From NCBI GenBank assembly GCA_032718475.1, contig JAUCBJ010008184.1, forward strand, positions 1-40,313: 40,313 nt of DNA. Direction: 5' to 3'. The position numbers were made by a program, and so were the translations under genes. Each line of letters opens with the position of its first letter. Within the stretch, counting starts at the first letter, position 1. Under the pieces are notes generated by a model. It was given only the letters and a program-made list of their open reading frames with translations, was not told the DNA's origin and did no database searches. The stretch is from Nemertoderma westbladi (lineage: Eukaryota; Xenacoelomorpha; Nemertodermatida; Nemertodermatidae). Positions 10,123-20,940 of this stretch are shown one piece after another.

Positions 10123-10521
10123 CGAGTGGGCGTTACTCCTATCTGCTACCCGAATGTAGGGGAGGGCGCTACTCCTATCTGCTACCCGAGGGTAGAGGTG
10201 GGCGCTACTCAAATCTGCTACTCGAGGGTAGGAGTGGGCGCTACTCCTATTTGCTACCCGAAGGTATGGGTGGGCGATACTCCTATCTGCATCCCGAAGG
10301 TAGGGGTGGGTGCTACTCCTATCTTCTACCCGAAGGTAGGGGTGGGCGCTTCACCTATCTGCTACCCGAGGGTAGGTGTGGGCACTACTCCTATCTGCTA
10401 CCCGAAGGTAGGGGTAGGCGCTACTCCTATCTGCTACCTGAGGGTAGGGGTGGGCGCTACTCCTATCTGCTACCTGAGGGTAGGGGTGGGCGCTACTCCT
10501 ATCTGCTACCCGAGGCTAGGG
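10123..10521. repeat. 36-bp minisatellite, 11 copies
   Basis: The consensus unit combines GTAGGGGTGGGCGCTACTCC and TATCTGCTACCCGAAG. Eleven head-to-tail copies show about 5-15% differences. As 36 is divisible by three, two plus-strand frames stay open through the array and code 12-residue repeats (GVGATPICYPKV-like and RGGRYSYLLPEG-like). Flanking sequence is AT-rich and has no coding character, so I treat the frames as by-products. Confidence 0.95.
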
Positions 10522-11695
10522 GTTTTAGAAGACTTTTTGATTTAACACTTTTGCATTTATGTAATTCTATCAAATTAATGTAGAGGAAAATAATCAAGAC
10601 ATCTTTAATACATTTTACTTGCTTGCAGTCTAGTAATCTCGTGTTCTCATTATTTACAAGGATTACATGATATATATCAAACTAGTAATACAATAAAATA
10701 GTTTCAGTTTAATACTTAGACCACAAACGCGCATATAGTGTGGGCATGTTCTCCGAAAATTTCAGCCAAAAGGCATTTAATGGTTGGCTATGAGCAAGTC
10801 GTAGACATTACGGCGCCAATTTCGGCCAATTTGAGACAATTTCTTAAGTGCTCTTGTTCTGTTACTATATATCGGATCGAGACTTTTACGTTTAAAGAAA
10901 AGAGGGAAGGTGGACCAGAAAGGAAGGAAGGGAAGGTGGAAGGCTTCACAAAATTTTAGATCCGGACCTCGGGTAATTTCAAGCGGGGGGGGGGGGGAAT
11001 TAATAAATCGGGAAAAAACCGGGAAAATTAATTTCCTCAAAATTGGCTCACTTTTTTCTTTTGAAACTTTAACACGTTATAGAACTACTCAAGGACTACA
11101 TTCTGCGTATAGAACGTTAAGCCTAAAAGATCTTACTTCTGGAGTGTAAATGGAATTTATCGAATCGAATATTTATCGAATATTTTTGTCAGCCAAAATT
11201 TCAGTTTTTTTTTTTTCAAAAAACGCAAAATTTAGGAAGCCAATATCTCCAGAACCGTTGTTCTAGGGGTTCCAAAAAAATAAATCAGTCTGATTTTTTG
11301 AGTTCTACAAATCCGCTATACATTGTTTTAAAAAAAATTTGAATCTTCAGGGACCATAGGGGGGACAAACTCTTTTTAAAAAGGGCCAAATTTTTTTTAC
11401 TAAATTGGCCATAAATTGGCCAAAAGTGGTTTTTATCACAAAATTTGTTCTTGCGCAACTTTTCGCAAAATTTCAGTGTTTTTTATTGTTGGCCAAAAAT
11501 CACGATTCTAACCCCCAGATAAAAATTACAGCATTTTCAATTCTGAAACTTTAAATGACAAAAAAAAATAATTTTTCAAAATCTCGTAAATATTTTTTGT
11601 ATCAACTTGTATTTTGTATTAGTAGCTGCTTACACATATTTTAAGATGTTTTAGGCACATTGTGATGGAATTGTGCCTATTATATTGTACCTATT
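10522..11695. other. Intergenic sequence, no gene recognised
   Basis: Contains a run of 13 G at 10985-10997, purine-rich sequence at 10895-10940 and repeated T/A homopolymers at 11200-11600. Words such as AAATTGGCC and CAAAATTT recur near 11390-11480. No motif-bearing ORF is visible. Confidence 0.4.
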
Positions 11696-11699
11696 ATAT

Positions 11700-11995
11700 T
11701 GTAAAATAAAATCGCCTCCGCTTTGCAGGACATTGCTTTCGCCGTGAGGGACAGCCAGTGCATAATCTTGTACTTTGGCAGCCTCATGGAGTGAATAAGC
11801 ATGGTGGACTGGACAGCCCATGACTTTCTTGAGACGCATCTTAAAGGACACTGGCCTTAAAGATGCGGATGATCTAGCAAATGTCATGGGTGATAGTGAG
11901 TTGTGGCGGCACAATTTTGTCGACAAGCCGGCACAGCATTCTTAAAAATGCAGCTGCAATGCAGCATGCCGATCCTAGTAGTATTATATTGTAAC
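11700..11995 (+). repeat. Dispersed repeat, copy 1 (pair with 33095-33445)
   Basis: The two copies are in the same orientation and share GCTTTGCAGGACATTG, TTTCGCCGTG, CACTGGCCTT and a GTCATGG-GATA block. They end near TAGTAGTA and TGTAATATAA. Read on the minus strand both give related peptides containing SLSPMTFAR, but the frames are short and not conserved overall. I infer a non-autonomous transposable element or an old coding fragment of one. Confidence 0.6.
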
Positions 11996-12827
11996 TATTA
12001 TATATTATTAAAAGCACTTAATTCCAGGATGACTATGAAACTGAAGATGGTCATGAAACTACTAAGTGCAAAGTTAAAGTATATTATTTATTCTTATGTA
12101 TAAAGTGTTTCCCCCAATCTTCATCCAACCCTTCTGCTGATGGGATTGGGGCTACAAAATATAATATGTTTATTACCCCCTCCCCTCCTGTATGACCTGC
12201 CCAAGTGTCCATTCATGCTTATTACACATGCTGGATAATCCAACTTCTTATAACAATAATTGAATATTATTCATACTGTACTATAATTTATTATTTGTGT
12301 ATAATATAAGGGGAGAGCAGGGGTTATAATCAATTGGTTACGGAATAAGACGATGTAGAATTACTTAATTAAAGTACCATGATATTTTAATATAATATTG
12401 GAGGGATGGCGGGTTAGATTTAAAGATTTCAAAAGTTCATCTACAACACTTATATTTATATTATACTTATATAAATTGTATATTCTAATTATATTCTTGA
12501 ATAATAATACCTCATGATAATGTATCTACACCCCTACCATGTCATAGTAGTCGGTCATTTGGACCAGTGAGTGTTGGAGTACTGTAATTGTTGTTAAACT
12601 TCTCATTAACCTGATATATTATTTTGTTTCTAATTATTTGAAATACTATTTAATACAAATGTAACTATTATTTATTAATAATCTGTTAATTATTGTAAAG
12701 ATATTATTGCATTAAAAATAGATGATAATTTAACTATATGCACTTATTTTAACGTTAATTTATATATCTCGCATCGGTGTAATTATCTGTGTATTTCTAT
12801 AATAAATAATATAATATGATGACATAC
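11996..12827. other. AT-rich sequence downstream of the GPCR exon (probably intron)
   Basis: Follows the splice donor of the GPCR exon on the minus strand. No exon with transmembrane segments 5-7 was found here, so the following exon lies further left or was lost. Very AT-rich from 12240 to 12780. Confidence 0.4.
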
Positions 12828-12974
12828 AGAATATTTCTGGTTGAATTCTGATGGGATGCATGTCCGACCCTCATATATAACGTTTCCAATCATATAGTAG
12901 TTTGGGCTGGAGGTTCTTGTGAAATAGTAGGTAGAAGCCAAACCGCAGGTGATAACCAAAATTATCGTAATAAC
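12828..12974 (-). CDS. GPCR exon: transmembrane helix 4 and extracellular loop 2 (class A)
   Basis: A 147-base minus-strand exon (49 codons, phase 0 at both ends). It is preceded by a strong acceptor (pyrimidine-rich tract then TTCCAG at 12975-12980) and followed by a donor GTATGT at 12827-12822. It codes a hydrophobic helix of about 13 residues (VITIILVITCGLA), then a polar loop ending with RTCIPSEF, whose cysteine fits the extracellular loop 2 cysteine that pairs with helix 3. Its first codon continues the upstream exon at 30830-30978 in frame, so helix 4 is formed across the junction. The ligand cannot be told. Helix 4 lacks the usual conserved Trp. Later exons (helices 5-7) were not found in the window. 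Confidence 0.75.
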
Positions 12975-13346
12975 CTGGAACACAACAAAAGTCAATGAAA
13001 TATAATATGATTAGCAAGGTAAAATATTTTTAAATTTGTACACATTTGGAATCGTGGCTCGGTCAATTTTCCATCACAAATCACTATAATAAGGTTGAAG
13101 AATAACTGCAGTGCGACATGTTCAATATCGACGGAGACTCCTATTTCAACGCTTGTAGCTACAGAATGAAAGCCAAAATTAAAATTCTGGCTCGCCCCCA
13201 AGAATGATATGCGATGACGATAAATGAACACACCTGACATGCCGGGAGAGAGCATGGCTCAACGTTGCGACTCTTAAAGTTGGCCAGCATGTTAGTGGTT
13301 CCCTTGATGTGGGAGACAGTTACTTGGGCCTGGCTTGCAATAGATA

Positions 13347-13351
13347 GAAAG
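13347..13351. repeat. Target site duplication GAAAG (left)
   Basis: GAAAG directly abuts the outer end of the left LTR and is repeated exactly outside the right LTR at 29630-29634. A 5-bp duplication is normal for BEL/Pao integration. Confidence 0.9.
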
Positions 13352-14509
13352 TGTTCGCGCTTTTAGACCTTTAGCAGTTTAACCTGCCAAATTTAGGTGT
13401 CTTCTAGGTTATAAATCGACTTTAGCCTATGACAAGTATTTGATACACTACATTAGCCGAAGCCAGCCTATGCGCGACCATTCACCCGCTGGATATACCC
13501 GGGAGACTGGATTCGGAAGCTCTGACCTTATTGCGGTGTAGGCCTACTATATTATTCGATTGATCGCTAATATATAATCTCTGACCAATATTATTCACTT
13601 TCGGGAAATATTAACAGTTCCTTTAGGACGTGGCGCTCTAAGTATGTAAACAGAGTTATGACTTACACTAAGCACAACAGGATAGCTATTGATTCACGTA
13701 TAAAGCGCATTCTTTAGGAGATGCTTTGTTATCTATCACACTCATGCACACTACCGCACAATGCTGCACACCGATCTGCCGACCTTCACTAATTTTAGTC
13801 ACATATAAAGAGAAACGCAACGGACACATGTAGTGCCTATGAAATAGCATTAGATTCACTCCAAAACCAATATAATGTAAGTCGCAATTGCTATATGTAA
13901 CCGGTGTCTCTTACCTTCAGTATATCAAGAAGATGGGGGTTTTATGATTATTTATCGATATTATCCAAATATAACAATATTCCATCAACTGATACAAATT
14001 AATAACTGACGGTAAATAGCAGTAAAATAATGCGGTGAAAGGTATGTATGGTATGATATGGGCTGTATGCCAGTTTGTGGTTTGGTTTGATAACAGTTAT
14101 ACGTTTCTATGATCAAAGCCGGTCTAATGTTTGGCTAAAGTCTGAAACACAGAATAATTCCACAGCCGGTGTTCTAGGCTTAGGAAAAATACACACTGAC
14201 TGAATTGTGTGAGTTTCTATATGCACTGTCCAACACAAAGAAAATAGCTCTGATTGGTTGAATTGGCTGAGCCGAACAAAGAACCAAAGCTCCTTGCAAA
14301 AAGCTCCACGTGGATACAGCTGATAGATGTCGTCATCTGAGTTCCGATATTTAGAGTATTTGAGGTTATTGCGGAGAAAAATGGCCTTTTATGTCCTCTA
14401 AAGCACACATGCAGACATAGCGGGCAAAATCGCTTGTTATGTCCGCTAAAATACCTACTCGGTATATTGCGGAGAAAAATAGCTTGTTACATCCGCAAAA
14501 GCTTTTACA
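13352..14509 (-). repeat. 3' LTR of the BEL/Pao element
   Basis: 1158 bases, TG at 14509-14508 and CA at 13353-13352 on the minus strand. It is about 98% identical to 28474-29629. Its U3 start carries a three-copy 49-bp repeat. Short open frames inside both LTRs (for example 14217-14408) are not considered genes. Confidence 0.95.
14370..14509 (-). repeat. Three 49-bp repeats with hairpin potential at the U3 end of the LTR
   Basis: Units start at 14370, 14419 and 14468, exactly 49 bp apart. Each holds a GCGGA/G...TCCGC-type dyad: 6-bp arms TGCGGA/TCCGCA at 14468-14497, nearly 6 at 14419-14447, and a degraded version at 14370-14399. The same array is at 29490-29629 in the other LTR. Repeats at U3 starts often hold transcription-factor sites, but that is inference. 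Confidence 0.75.
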
Positions 14510-14517
14510 CCGCTCCC
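14510..14517 (-). promoter_or_regulatory. Purine-rich tract next to the 3' LTR (candidate PPT)
   Basis: On the minus strand GGGAGCGG lies immediately upstream of the 3' LTR, where the plus-strand primer of LTR retrotransposons sits. It is short and interrupted by one C, so the call is tentative. Confidence 0.45.
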
Positions 14518-14587
14518 AGAAAATGGGATTTGAGTCTATAAAATATACAAAATCACAGTTTCTAAAATATAAAAATACTCTAAACAG

Positions 14588-16107
14588 TTAGTCTTTCTTG
14601 CGCGGACGGCGTTTACGCAGTTTTTTGAGGCTAGCAAGAGTCCTTTTCTCTTTGGGGCGAGCCACTTTACTAGGAGGGCTATAGCTCCTGGGTAAAGGGT
14701 GCAATACAATTGCATCGGAAGGTTTAGGGTTACGGTCGATGTCTCGTCCATTTCGATATGCTTCTCCTCGAGCTGATTTTCCTCCGCTTATCATTGGATG
14801 CGTTCGTCCAAAAACTCTTGCAGAGAATAGGGTCGTCCAAGTTCGATATCTTCTTAGAGATTCTGGATTTCCTGATCGAACTGAGATAAAGCTAATTCGT
14901 TTACCGCTTGGACTTGCTGCTGCAATTTACGTTTCTCTAAACAATTATAGGTTCCTTTTCCGATCTTTTGACGAATAGTGTCCAACACGTTTCGTACAAC
15001 TCTCTCCTCCGCCTTGGTGACAGGTTGTATCGGGTTAAACCGGGACGATGATACGGTTGAATGACGATATTAGATGTCCGCGTCCCAATCCGGCTAGGTA
15101 AGATGGGCGAATATTTAGGGAGCCCACAACCGGAGTGCCACCGACTAACTTTTCAGGTAACACTAGATCTTTGAACAGTGAGTACAGTTCGGGAGGATCC
15201 GTGATACTATTAGGATCAAGAGTCTGAGGTCTAACTAGGGAATGAGGAGGTCTGACCGAGTATTCCGGAACTCTGATCATAGGTTTATTTAAGGATCGTT
15301 TGAATCGAACGAGCGTAGGTGATACATCGAACAAGTTTCGCTCGAAACTCCCGTAAATATAGCGAGTAAAACCGTGTTTAAAGCAACATCTCCACGGATG
15401 TTTATGTCTTTCCGTTTGTTAGTTAGGTCTAGGGCATTCGTCGCAGTAGTACCAAAGACGCACGTCTTGCAGGGGAAACGCGGGTGATCGTTCTCCCGTT
15501 TTACAATATTCCTCCATCTGTTCGAAGCTATCTGGGACGACAGGTAGCGGTCGATCGGCGGTAAGATACATCATAGTGAAATAGAGCCATTTGAGTTCTA
15601 TCATAGGGTCATGATGTATACCTTGAGGATATCGAGTTTCTAGATTTTGTTGACTGGCAATATTGAGATATGTTTCTCTCAGGAATTCCAGATAATCGTT
15701 GAAGTCGCTGCGTTTATCCGGCTCTTCAACGTCTTCTCTTTCGAGTCGGTTCCGAATAGAATTCTCGTGTTCTATTCTCAGTTTATCGTTCCGACTCCGC
15801 TGGGTATGATATTTAAATAAAACCATTTCCCTTTCGGTGTCTACATCGTCCGTATCGTATAAATCGATAGGATGGCCAGTAGTTAAGAAGTCCATATACG
15901 TACCATTACGATGCGTATAGCGAGCGGTGAATTTTCTATAGTCCAATTCACGCATGAGTTACTCCTGGGACATTGGCGGTTCGATATAACGACCATCGTC
16001 CTCCGTAGTGGTTGGACCAGCGTCGCCGAGTATCAAGCTATCAACAAACGCTTGTAAAGGTAGAGTATATCGCTCCCTGATGCCAAGATCATCTCAGTCA
16101 TATCTGC
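14588..16107 (-). pseudogene. Third ORF between integrase and 3' LTR, broken, function unknown
   Basis: About 1.5 kb with clear coding character on the minus strand but split by stops and frameshifts. A start ATG ACT GAG lies near 16107. One frame then runs from about 16090 to 15035 interrupted only by TAA at 15959-15961 and TAA at 15419-15421. It codes an acidic/aromatic region followed by a Cys/His cluster (YYCDEC, then HPWRCCFKHG across the second TAA) that could bind zinc. After a shift near 15040 a helical, coiled-coil-like stretch rich in Gln, Glu and Lys follows (15035-14840). After another shift the C-terminus (14794-14588) is Pro-rich and very basic, ending KKLRKRRPRKKD. No signal peptide, fusion peptide or membrane anchor is visible, so an envelope protein is not supported. 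I do not recognise the family. Confidence 0.6.
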
Positions 16108-17740
16108 TATATGAGTTTATTAATATTATAATAAGTTTATATTTAGGCTAGTGGGCGTCGCTGCCTACCCCTCTCTTGCCCCCGGACAGTGCAAGATCCT
16201 CAGCGCCGATGTACCGTCGTCGCTGTGTTTTTCGCCAACGTAGTAGCTACACAACGACAACGATAACCGGCACAAGTCACTCCACTGTCCGTCCCAAAGG
16301 CTTAGATTTACTTCAGGTTCTTGCTGCAGAGTTAGGGTTACTTTCACAATTGCGACTCACTACTGTAAACACACTTTAGTAGTAACATTCACCTATAAAC
16401 GCACAAATTCCACGCAACTGTCACAAATTGTACACATGCAGGCCATTTGTCCGTTAGTCAGTGCCTTCCAGAATGCCACGTTATTATTATGTATCCTTGG
16501 ATACTAGCAGTGTGCTATTTATTCCCTATGCTATTCAATGGGGCAAGCTTTCTATTGTTCTTTTAACTCACTTCTAATTCTAGCGTGGTTGTTGCTATGG
16601 TGACATTATGGAAAGCTAGCAGTAGAATTAGGGTAATTCTCATGCATACAGATCTGGGATGCTATTTAATAGTAATTCTTTAATTGTCAATATCCCCTTT
16701 ATACATGATTTTATGAATTTTATCGGCTATTGACTATATATTGGAGATTCTCGCACACTAATACACTTAATAGGGTGAATCTCCGCTCCCATGATCTATT
16801 AATTTATGGAATTTTGGGAATGTTGTAAATTGTATAAAAATGACAATTTATCAAATTCATTAAAAGATGAATTTAAATTTATTCCCGTAAATTTTATTAT
16901 TTAATATTAAATAGACACAATTTTATTCCAGAGCATGTCTGGGGACTGGGATCCTTGATTCTAGGAAATTTGTCTTTTTAAGAGTATCGGTAAGTGCTAC
17001 GATATCTTAATAGACTAGAATTTTAAAGGATCTAAAATTTGACAGATTTTATAAATATTAATAGTTAATATTTAAGATGGGCACCGGTTTATTCCAGAAC
17101 ATGTCTGGGGACGTTAACCATTGATTCTAGAATTTTGTCTTTCAAGTATATCGGTGGGTGCCGCGATATCTTAATCGACTAGAATTACAGATGGTCAAAG
17201 GGTTTAACAGATTTATTTTGCATTTTACGCTACTGTTAAAGGGACATCACGCTACTATATGTATTATTTAATATACGGTATGAGAGCAATATCGCAAGAA
17301 GCAATGTCAGTGAGAAGAGGCAAGTCATTTCCAAGGTCTACCCAGAGCTTGGTTTAGCCGAGACACGAGGATCTGAATTTTGCATTCCTAATACTCTACT
17401 TACCAATAATACTTGAATATAGTAGGAGCTTTATTGTACTTTAATAAGTACGGATATTTCATCTTACTGTAGTCACGTATTTATAATGTAATACGAACAG
17501 TAAGGAAAGAGAAAAAGAATTATTTCTCGCCGTCACACTAAATATATAATATATAAGTAATTAAGTAATAAACGCGAATATATATATGGCACTAATCTAC
17601 TAAATAATCACTAAAATAACATTCTACTAAATAAAATTAAAGAAAACGATTATAATAAAATTACATAATAATACATACATAAATATAAAATAATGAAACA
17701 AATATAAAATAGTATAATCATATACCCACTCCAGACGCTG
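16108..17740 (-). other. Non-coding spacer of the BEL/Pao element, between integrase and ORF3
   Basis: AT-rich, no ORF with protein-like composition. It holds a two-copy repeat at 16922-17230 and AT-rich simple sequence at 17540-17720. On the minus strand it lies between the integrase stop and the ORF3 start. A nested insertion cannot be excluded. Confidence 0.5.
16922..17230. repeat. Two-copy tandem repeat of about 165 bp
   Basis: Copies start with TTTATTCCAG at 16922 and 17088 and share CATGTCTGGGGAC, TTGATTCTAG, TATCGGT and GCGATATCTTAAT/ACGATATCTTAAT. Divergence is about 20%, much greater than between the LTRs, so the duplication is older than this insertion. Confidence 0.7.
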
Positions 17741-19389
17741 TTACGTTGGGGAGTCCCTAGATGTTTGTTGGATTAGGGAGGTGGTTGTGGGAAGAGTATC
17801 TTGCCTTCCATAGTTTCCGGAGAGTTCTCTGTCTCTTTCCAGTAAACATAAACGACCAACTGGGCGATTGAGCTGCTGTGTCTCGAAGACAATTCCCGGT
17901 TTCTTAAAGTTACGTCGCATGACGACGAGTTCTACCGATCGCACCAAACCATCATCCGAGATGTGAGTCTCGATGATACGACCTGCCACCGCTTATGTGG
18001 AAGATCTGAATCCACAATAAGGACCATGTCTCCAGCGCTGACGTTTTCTTGCTGAGCAAACCACTTAGTTCGAAGTTGTAGCGTGGGCAGATAATGTTTT
18101 TCGAAATGGTCAGCGAAACGACAGGATAACAACTGCATAAGTTGACAAGTTTGCTGGCAGCATTCGTCTCCGTCTGTGACTTCCGATCGTGGGAGCATGG
18201 CTACAGGTTTCTTCAGTAGGAAGTGCGCGGGTGTTAGCGCTTCCAGGGAATCGGGACTCGATGAGACTGGCATAAGCGGTCTCTCGTTGAGATAGGCGGC
18301 GATTTCCTCCATTAACGTCCGCAAAAGTTCGTCGGTGAGATACGCGCGGCACGGCACTATAAAGTGAAATGCGGTCTTCACGCTCCTGATTAATCTCTCC
18401 CAACTTCCTCCCCACCAAGGGGCGTCGGCGGCGTTGAAGGTCCAGCTAGACGCTGTTACCCTTAGCTGATCGTCCACCTGTCTTTGGTTCCAATCTTTGA
18501 CGTAAGCTTTGATTTCATTGTTGGCACCAATGAAGTTCGTTCCCTTATCAGATCTCATCGTGTTACTAGTTCCAAAGCAAGCGATCTGTCGTCGTAAGCT
18601 CAATAGGAAGCTGTTGGTAGATAAATCGTTCACCATATCGAGATGGATAGCTCTACAAGTCATACAAACAAAGATGATACACCATCTCTTGACTATAGTC
18701 CTAGCACGATATACTTCAATAGGGCCAAATAAATCTACACCGGTATTAGTAAAGGGTGGTTCATAGAAGCTTACTCGTTCCCTAGGTAATTCTGCCTCTC
18801 GCTGTGTTAAAGGCCTACTGAATGCTTTCCTACAGGGTATGCAGTTCCTAAGAACTTGGTTCAGAGCTCTACGGGGTTTATAAAAATAATAGCGAGTTCG
18901 AATTTCGCTAAGAACTCGTTCTCTACCAGCATGATAAAGTTTGCTGTGAACATCTACAATCATCTTGATTTGTATTTCAAGATTTCTAATGAGTATGGGA
19001 AACTTAGTGTCAAAGGATAATGGAGCGTTAGTTAGTCTTCCTCCAACACGTATTAACCCATCTATCATTGTGCTAGAGAAACGATCCCTTAAGCGCATCT
19101 GTGGATTTCTCAACAACAGGAAATACTTATCGGAATCCTTATAGCATTGCAGGAGTCTCAGTATCTGCTTATTGGTTTCTTCATGCTCCTGGTAACTGAT
19201 CTTCTCCTTCAGAAACCTGTCGGATATCTTGTATTTGGGAAGATCTTTAACAACATGGACCTGCGCAGATGTCAGTGGAGCGGTATCACTAGTGGTCTTC
19301 GTCCTGGAGTAGTGATGATGAAAACATCGCTTTAAATATGTAACGGCCTTACAGAGCCGATTCCAGGAACTATAATGATGTATCGCTCT
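17741..19389 (-). pseudogene. BEL/Pao integrase (zinc-binding, DDE core, C-terminal domain), frameshifted near the end
   Basis: Coding sequence for DNA integration. Downstream of the TAG at 19390 the pol frame is open to 17932. Counting from 19116, the HHCC zinc site is H57, H62, C92, C95. The catalytic triad is D128 (GVDLF), D190 (RSDKGTNF) and E240 (GSWERLI), with spacings typical of retroviral-type integrases, so the active-site residues are intact. The C-terminal BEL-type DUF5641 domain begins near residue 330, with HYLPTLQLRTKW and HKRWQ. Near 17985-17992 a frameshift occurs and the rest of that domain (GRIIETHISDDG onward) is read in the next frame to the stop at 17741. No methionine separates integrase from the preceding pol segment, as expected for a polyprotein. 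Confidence 0.88.
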
Positions 19390-19827
19390 CTACAGGAGAG
19401 GTGAGAGTCCTTGCGAGACATCTGGTATTCCAGATTTCCAATCCCTCTCTCTGATTTCCACAACAGACTTATTGGTGGCTGTGGGTTTCGGATCCAAAAT
19501 GGCGTCGTTTCCGGAAGTGTGTAGTACAGACAGATCTACCACGGGTTTAAATAACTTCGATTTACTCGCCCGAGTTTTAGGTTTGACTTTCTCCGCTCCC
19601 TTGGCCTGTCTAATCTCCGCCGTAGTAAGATGAGGAGGCCATTCATCCTCTTCTTTGCTTAGGAAATCGGGTCCACCTAACCAGTCTGGAGTATCTATCA
19701 GTTCTTGTGGAGTTGCTTCCCTGGAGGCGATATCGGCTGGATTAATCGTTCCGGGGCAATGTCTCCATTGATCTATCTTCATGCGACTAAGTATAATGGC
19801 TACTCTGTTGGTAACGAAGACGCTGAA
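19390..19827 (-). pseudogene. Pol segment joining RNase H and integrase (BEL/Pao)
   Basis: This is in the same frame as the RNase H part and is separated from it only by a TAG at 19828-19830. It begins with a VTNRVAII stretch, then WRHCPGTINPADIASRE and WLGGPDFL, which are conserved in BEL/Pao and Gypsy pol between RNase H and integrase. It ends at another in-frame TAG (19390-19392), after which the frame remains open into the integrase. Both TAGs are therefore nonsense changes in a once continuous pol. Confidence 0.85.
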
Positions 19828-20940
19828 CTAACAGACTTCATTGGATATATACTCCAACACGAGCAACGCATCGGTCCAATAGACAGTTTTCTCCAGTGGA
19901 TAGTCGATCTGTTCTGTTACATTCCGGCCGATGGCTGTAGCGTATAGAGCCGCTTTTAACTCCGCTCGAGGAACTTTCAACTTGTTGTTTATCAAGGCCT
20001 TAGAGGTAACCAAGGCGACCTTGATTCCATCCGGAGTTTCAACTCTCAGGTAGGCTACTATACCTATTCCCATATCGCTGGCATCTCCAAACACATGGAG
20101 TTGATAGGAATGCGTAGGGAGAACATGACCAAAATATGAACGGGAAATTATAAAGTTCTCGATGGCTGGTAGAGAATCTTCCCATTTCATCCACTTCTTT
20201 AATAATTCTCCCTTAAGTGGATCGTCCCATGAGTGGTTTTCAAGCCACATTTGTTGTACTAAACTCCGAGCAATCAATATAACTGGGCTAATAAATCCCA
20301 ATGGGTCGAAATAAGTGCTCAGGATACTTAAACAAATCAGTTTAGTCCGAACTGGATTATCTCGCTGTTTTAGCTGGAAAAACAGGATATCTCTCTCTGT
20401 GTCCCATTTCAAACCAAGTGTCTTGGTTTCTGGAAGATCGTCTTTGATTAGGTCTAGATCTTTTGCTCCTCGATCTTCTACCGGGATCGATTCCAGAAAC
20501 TCACGGGAGTTGCTGGTGAATTTAGTTAATCGAAATCCACCTCTTTTTAAGCACTCTACCATTCCTTTGGCGACATCAATGGCTTCTTCCACTGATGGGA
20601 GGGACTTTAAATTGTCGTCCATGTATATATCCCGTTTGATGTTGTCGATCACCTCTTTAGAGAAGGCGTCCCGGTTGTCATCAGCAGTGGTTCGCACCAC
20701 TGAGCAGGCGATTGAAGGGCTTGAGATGATCCCAAAAGCCTGGATGGTCATCCAGTACTCCACCGGTTTCTGGTTGAGGTCTCCTTCAGGCCACCACAGA
20801 AATCATAGGCTGTCTCGATCCCTATCCAACGCCTTGACTTGTGAGAACATGCCTTCTATATCGGAGGCGAAAGCGATTGAATATTGTCGTAATCTTAAGA
20901 GTATTCCCAACAAGGATTGGAGTAAGTTGGGTCCTGGTAA
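19828..20940 (-). pseudogene. BEL/Pao reverse transcriptase palm and RNase H, interrupted
   Basis: The RT resumes at about 20940, in a different frame from ORF2, with a PNLLQSLLGILLR-like segment and the first catalytic Asp (ASDIEGMF). A TGA at 20803-20805 interrupts DRDSL and FLWWPEGDL. Downstream, counted from 20763, FGIISSPSIA and the catalytic YMDD (47-50) are present; BEL/Pao more often has YVDD. RNase H follows with D227 (FGDAS), E268 (RAEL) and D298 (WTD), so three of its acidic residues are seen. The frame shift at about 20938 coincides with loss of the RT segment normally lying between VRV and the PNLL part, so a small deletion is inferred. The copy cannot make a full RT. Confidence 0.9.

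Noticed and set aside
10126-10583. Plus-strand ORFs with 12-residue repeats
   Set aside because: The 36-bp repeat unit is a multiple of three, so open frames are expected by construction.
12992-13255. 87-codon minus-strand ORF next to the GPCR exon
   Set aside because: It lies upstream of a strong splice acceptor in the intron, and no receptor-like helix continues into it.
14217-14408. 63-codon ORF repeated at 29337-29528
   Set aside because: It lies inside the two LTRs and has no recognisable motif; duplication follows from LTR identity.
14588-16107. Envelope gene, suggested by position after integrase
   Set aside because: No signal peptide, cleavage site, fusion peptide or transmembrane anchor is visible; composition is acidic/aromatic, then coiled-coil, then basic.
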